Shown: one piece after another, positions 28,864 through 31,352 of the stretch
How positions within the stretch are numbered: the stretch's first letter is position 1
Layout: each line of letters opens with the position of its first letter
DNA from: a virus
Virus record (IMG/VR): IMGVR_UViG_3300036985_000262
Span: 1 to 31,352 of that record
DNA: 31,352 nt
Direction: 5' to 3' (one strand)
Program-made: the position numbers and the translations under genes
Notes under the pieces: model-generated
The model's database searches: none
Told to the model about the DNA's origin: nothing
What the model saw: the letters and a program-made list of their open reading frames with translations, nothing else

Positions 28864-29364
28864 TTATAATATCCAACCCGTGAAATTCGCATTTTGGTCC
28901 GGATATACATCTGCATTAGAATTTAAATTGTATTCTGGAAAAGAAACTTGATTAAAAGTCATATAATCTATAAAACGATTTGTATAACTTTGTGCCGTAT
29001 CACGTGCTTTTTCAATTAAAAAATCTATTTCTGTTTTATCAACAGCAGTACTATTTTCTGAACTATGTTTAAATACACCTTTCTCGCTTATTTTAATTGA
29101 TGCATAAGGTAAAAATTCTACCATAGTCCAATGTACTACCATCATTTTAATATAGTCGCTTAAAAGCGTTGTATATGGAGCAGCTAAATTACCAGCTACA
29201 ATTCCATCGTTAATCTTGTTATATAATTTAGTGCCTAAATAATTTTGAATATGTACTTGTTGAGCTTGAAAAATATATTGTGTATATGTATCAGGGTCTA
29301 CATTGCCATTTAAAATAGTATATTTAACTAAATCGTTTGTCGTAATGAATAATGCTTTTGCCAT
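28864..29364 (-). CDS. Head-tail connector-like protein (DUF6712-like)
   Basis: A 166-aa protein: MAKALFITTNDLVKYTILNG, QYIFQAQQVHIQNYLGTKLY and LLSDYIKMMVVHWTMVEFLP are marks of the DUF6712-like family in Bacteroidota phages, placed directly after portal. The helical fold is that of head completion or adaptor proteins (gp6/gp15-like). It would bind the portal ring and connect the neck. Six bases separate it from portal. Confidence 0.7.
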   Translation of the reverse strand: MAKALFITTNDLVKYTILNGNVDPDTYTQYIFQAQQVHIQNYLGTKLYNKINDGIVAGNLAAPYTTLLSDYIKMMVVHWTMVEFLPYASIKISEKGVFKHSSENSTAVDKTEIDFLIEKARDTAQSYTNRFIDYMTFNQVSFPEYNLNSNADVYPDQNANFTGWIL

Positions 29365-29370
29365 TTGTTA

Positions 29371-31164
29371 TTAATTTGTATATCCCATTTTATCCCAATA
29401 TTCTTGTGTGTAACCTTTTGTAGGCATATCGCTTGGTTTCATAGAAACTTCTTTGTCGTTTCTAATTCTATAACCATATTTTTCAGCAGTTGCAGCACTA
29501 ATAGCTTTAGCGTTTGGATTTGTAGGGTCTATTTTAACACCATCAAAAGTTGCATACGTTCTACGTAACCATTTATGATTGCATCTTGGTCCACCTTTGT
29601 AAAGCCATACATCATAAGAATCAGAGCCATTCGGTCCAAATCCAGCATTAACAACTTGAGTTTCCATATTTACAATATCTTCTTTACGATATACTTTATC
29701 AGCACGTAACATTTTACTGCAAAATTCACGTTCTCCGCTTAAATCTCCGCTATATTTATATCTTGTAATAAATTGAACACCATCAATAACTTTATCTTGT
29801 TCTTTATCTTTTATATTTGGTCTTGCAGTTCCTGTAGAAGTTATAAATTTCCACATTTTAGATAGTGTACTTTTCTTTTTATTATTTAAAGTATTGATTT
29901 CAGAATCTAATTCTTCTTCAGTGTCGTAATCAACTTCAGTTTCATCAATTAAAAACCATTCATCGCTTAATTCTTCTCCTTTATCAATTAATATATCTGC
30001 AATAGAATCACTTGCTAAATTATGCGAACACATTTTAACTCCAGTTTCTTCTTCTTTAGTTTCTGCATTCATTCCTGAAATATCAACAAATTCTAAAGGT
30101 TGTATTGTTTTAAAATATAGTTTTAATGATATACCATTAATAGCTAATATTTCATCAATAGCATCTATTATTTCTAATTGATATGGTTTTATAACTATAT
30201 TGTCAAATAATAGCGTAGCGGTCTTTATTTCATCTGCATTGTTACCTAGTCCGCCATCGCCAGTTCGTATTCCTAACAACATAGGCGAAGTAACTCTATG
30301 TCCAACAATTAACTTATCAAAACATTCTTTACTTAAATACTCGTAATGTGCTGGTGCATCGTTTAATGGTAAATCTTCTACTGTAGTTTTAGATTCTGCA
30401 TTAGCATTAAAAGCAATAATAACTTTCTCGCCTCTTGCTCCTGTTAATTTACCCATTACATCACGCTTCATTTTATCACGCATTTCTTCAGAAGGAATAC
30501 CATTATTGAAGTTAATTACTTTTGTACCACTAAATCCGTTTTGTACATCGTTAATTTGATAATCTGCTATGTTTTCTTCTAATAAAGCATAAGGTAAAGA
30601 ACCCGAATAATCTATTGGACTATAATAGTCAAAACCCGATACATAAGGTTGTATAACATATATTTCAACTTCATTACCATTACCAAAACCAAAAGCTGGA
30701 ATTCTTTTTGCATCTTCACTAGGTTTCTTTTTAGTCCAATCAGGATGATAATACCAAGCTTCAATTTGTCCTTTATCATTGCATTTTTCAGCACGTAAAG
30801 TTTGCATAGGAAAATGAAGAACTTGTTTAACTTGTTTCTTTTCTATTACGACTTGCATAGCAGCCATTCCTAATAATTTACGTTCTAAAGCTATTTTACG
30901 CAAATCTGAATCTTTAATAATAGATTTCATTTGTGCATATTCATTTGGCTTTTTATTAGAATCTAAAGCATCTAATCCTTTTCCGTAAATCATATTAGCA
31001 ATACCTGTTATAATAGCGCCATTTGTTGCAGAATATAAATATCTGTCAATTAAATATTGAAAGTAATTATTATCACTTCCGTATTCAATGTAATCGTTCT
31101 TTTTATTTTCTTGTATTACAGGACTTGTATAAGCACTTAAATTTACTATTGATATATTACTCAT
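29371..31164 (-). CDS. Portal protein with extra C-terminal module
   Basis: A 597-aa protein. Residues 1 to about 400 are a portal: NGAIITGIANMIYGKGLDAL, ALERKLLGMAAMQVVIEKK, VGHRVTSPMLLGIRTGDGGL and KPYQLEIIDAIDEIL. It forms the 12-mer through which DNA is packed. From about 440 on lies a different module: DGVQFITRYKYSGDLSGERE, FCSKMLRADKVYRKEDI, GGPRCNHKWLRRTYATF, possibly metal-binding through Cys/His. I recall such a module attached to XkdF-like or portal proteins of Bacteroidota phages. The start overlaps the preceding gene (stop at 31157). Confidence 0.85.
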   Translation of the reverse strand: MSNISIVNLSAYTSPVIQENKKNDYIEYGSDNNYFQYLIDRYLYSATNGAIITGIANMIYGKGLDALDSNKKPNEYAQMKSIIKDSDLRKIALERKLLGMAAMQVVIEKKQVKQVLHFPMQTLRAEKCNDKGQIEAWYYHPDWTKKKPSEDAKRIPAFGFGNGNEVEIYVIQPYVSGFDYYSPIDYSGSLPYALLEENIADYQINDVQNGFSGTKVINFNNGIPSEEMRDKMKRDVMGKLTGARGEKVIIAFNANAESKTTVEDLPLNDAPAHYEYLSKECFDKLIVGHRVTSPMLLGIRTGDGGLGNNADEIKTATLLFDNIVIKPYQLEIIDAIDEILAINGISLKLYFKTIQPLEFVDISGMNAETKEEETGVKMCSHNLASDSIADILIDKGEELSDEWFLIDETEVDYDTEEELDSEINTLNNKKKSTLSKMWKFITSTGTARPNIKDKEQDKVIDGVQFITRYKYSGDLSGEREFCSKMLRADKVYRKEDIVNMETQVVNAGFGPNGSDSYDVWLYKGGPRCNHKWLRRTYATFDGVKIDPTNPNAKAISAATAEKYGYRIRNDKEVSMKPSDMPTKGYTQEYWDKMGYTN

Positions 31165-31352
31165 AAATTTTAAATTCGTTATTTGTAACGTTTGCTACGT
31201 ATTGATTTTGGTTTACTGTATAAACATCGTTTGCTTGATTTGTGCAAAATATTTTATCTTTATAAACTATATTAGAACCATTTTTAATAGTTAAATTATA
31301 AAATGTATTTTCTTTTAATGCTAAAACATTTGTTGTAGTTAAATAATAACCT
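31157..31352 (-). CDS. Conserved small phage protein, C-terminal part (cut by contig end)
   Basis: An open frame of about 64 codons enters from the window edge and ends GYYLTTTNVLALKENTFYNL, TIKNGSNIVYKDKIFCTNQ, ... NNEFKIYE, with its stop 8 bases inside the portal gene. It continues the gene at 1-194 in frame if the contig is circular. Its first 20 codons duplicate the last 20 codons of that fragment with changes. Function unknown. Confidence 0.75.
   Translation of the reverse strand, partial: GYYLTTTNVLALKENTFYNLTIKNGSNIVYKDKIFCTNQANDVYTVNQNQYVANVTNNEFKIYE
31293..31352. repeat. End repeat, right copy (matches 1-60)
   Basis: The right partner of the end repeat. Bases 31293-31318 equal 1-26; the remaining 34 differ at 11 places. 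Because the repeat length is a multiple of three, joining the ends keeps the frame. Confidence 0.8.

Noticed and set aside
28863-28916. Upstream extension of the GIY-YIG gene to an ATG at 28916
   Set aside because: The extra 18 residues lie in the connector gene; the ATG at 28862 right after the connector stop starts the conserved region.
30612-30794. Minus-strand frame inside the portal gene
   Set aside because: Alternate-frame shadow of the portal.
1-31352. Integrase, repressor, attachment site, CRISPR array, tRNA or insertion sequence
   Set aside because: None could be seen on reading both strands. I found no regular spaced repeats, no cloverleaf-like segment and no recombinase motif. 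A divergent one could still be missed without a search.

Overview
The window is an AT-rich genome of about 31 kb from a tailed, long-tailed (siphovirus-type) bacteriophage of a Bacteroidota host, most likely a Flavobacterium-like bacterium. The case for the host rests on three things. The structural protein families (XkdF-like protease, DUF6712-like connector, MPCDISLGR-type tail protein, GLGDTIE-type early protein) are ones I know from Flavobacteriia phages. Putative promoters carry the Bacteroidota -7 box TAnnTTTG. Genes start without Shine-Dalgarno sequences but behind A-rich leaders. Every convincing gene is on the minus strand, so transcription reads from high to low coordinates. The two window ends share a 60-base stretch inside the same small gene, and the frame continues across the join, so this is probably a complete circular (permuted) genome. 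No integrase, repressor, tRNA, CRISPR array or insertion sequence was seen.

Layout in the direction of transcription. (1) 31352 to 23506, virion block I: a small gene spanning the contig ends, portal, head-tail connector, a GIY-YIG homing endonuclease, small genes, a large adhesin with carbohydrate-binding-like repeats, three further tail/fibre genes, then lysis: two small holin-like membrane proteins, a GH24 endolysin and a probable unimolecular spanin. (2) 23505 to 23183: a gene-free stretch with a possible plus-strand structured RNA and a palindromic operator. (3) 23182 to 11518, early/replication block: NinG, small genes, ERF annealing protein, SSB-like protein with an acidic tail, RecA-fold ATPase, sigma-like factor, PD-(D/E)XK nuclease, MazG-like protein, a second GIY-YIG endonuclease, 5'-3' exonuclease, adenine/cytosine methyltransferase, a DnaA-domain-IV-like protein, many small genes, and the small and large terminase subunits. 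(4) 11449 to 297, virion block II: a small Cys-rich gene, then a tail-chaperone gene with a probable programmed -1 frameshift, tail terminator/completion proteins, a third GIY-YIG endonuclease, distal tail proteins, tape measure, prohead protease, scaffold-like protein, major capsid protein and a tail tube-like protein. A terminator at 250 closes the block just before the junction gene of block I.

Six rho-independent terminators, all firing on the minus strand, separate transcription units. Three units (starting near 11.5, 16.9 and 22.7 kb) share a promoter module made of a TAnnTTTG box and an upstream direct repeat TTAAC-N6-TTAAC. The two virion blocks start behind a different, mutually similar AT-rich element (about 200-244 and 11155-11202) that lacks a clean host box. 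This suggests two promoter classes, one for early and one for late genes.

The genes form a coherent programme. ERF, SSB-like, ATPase, exonuclease, NinG and PD-(D/E)XK proteins handle replication and recombination. Terminase and portal package DNA into an HK97-type capsid matured by the XkdF-like protease. The chaperone, tape measure and tube build the tail, whose tip carries the large distal and adhesin proteins. The holin, endolysin and spanin genes then lyse a Gram-negative envelope. About fourteen small genes or refined starts given here (31-aa and 59-aa proteins, for example) come from my own reading of the gaps, supported mainly by ATGA or TAATG start-stop overlaps.
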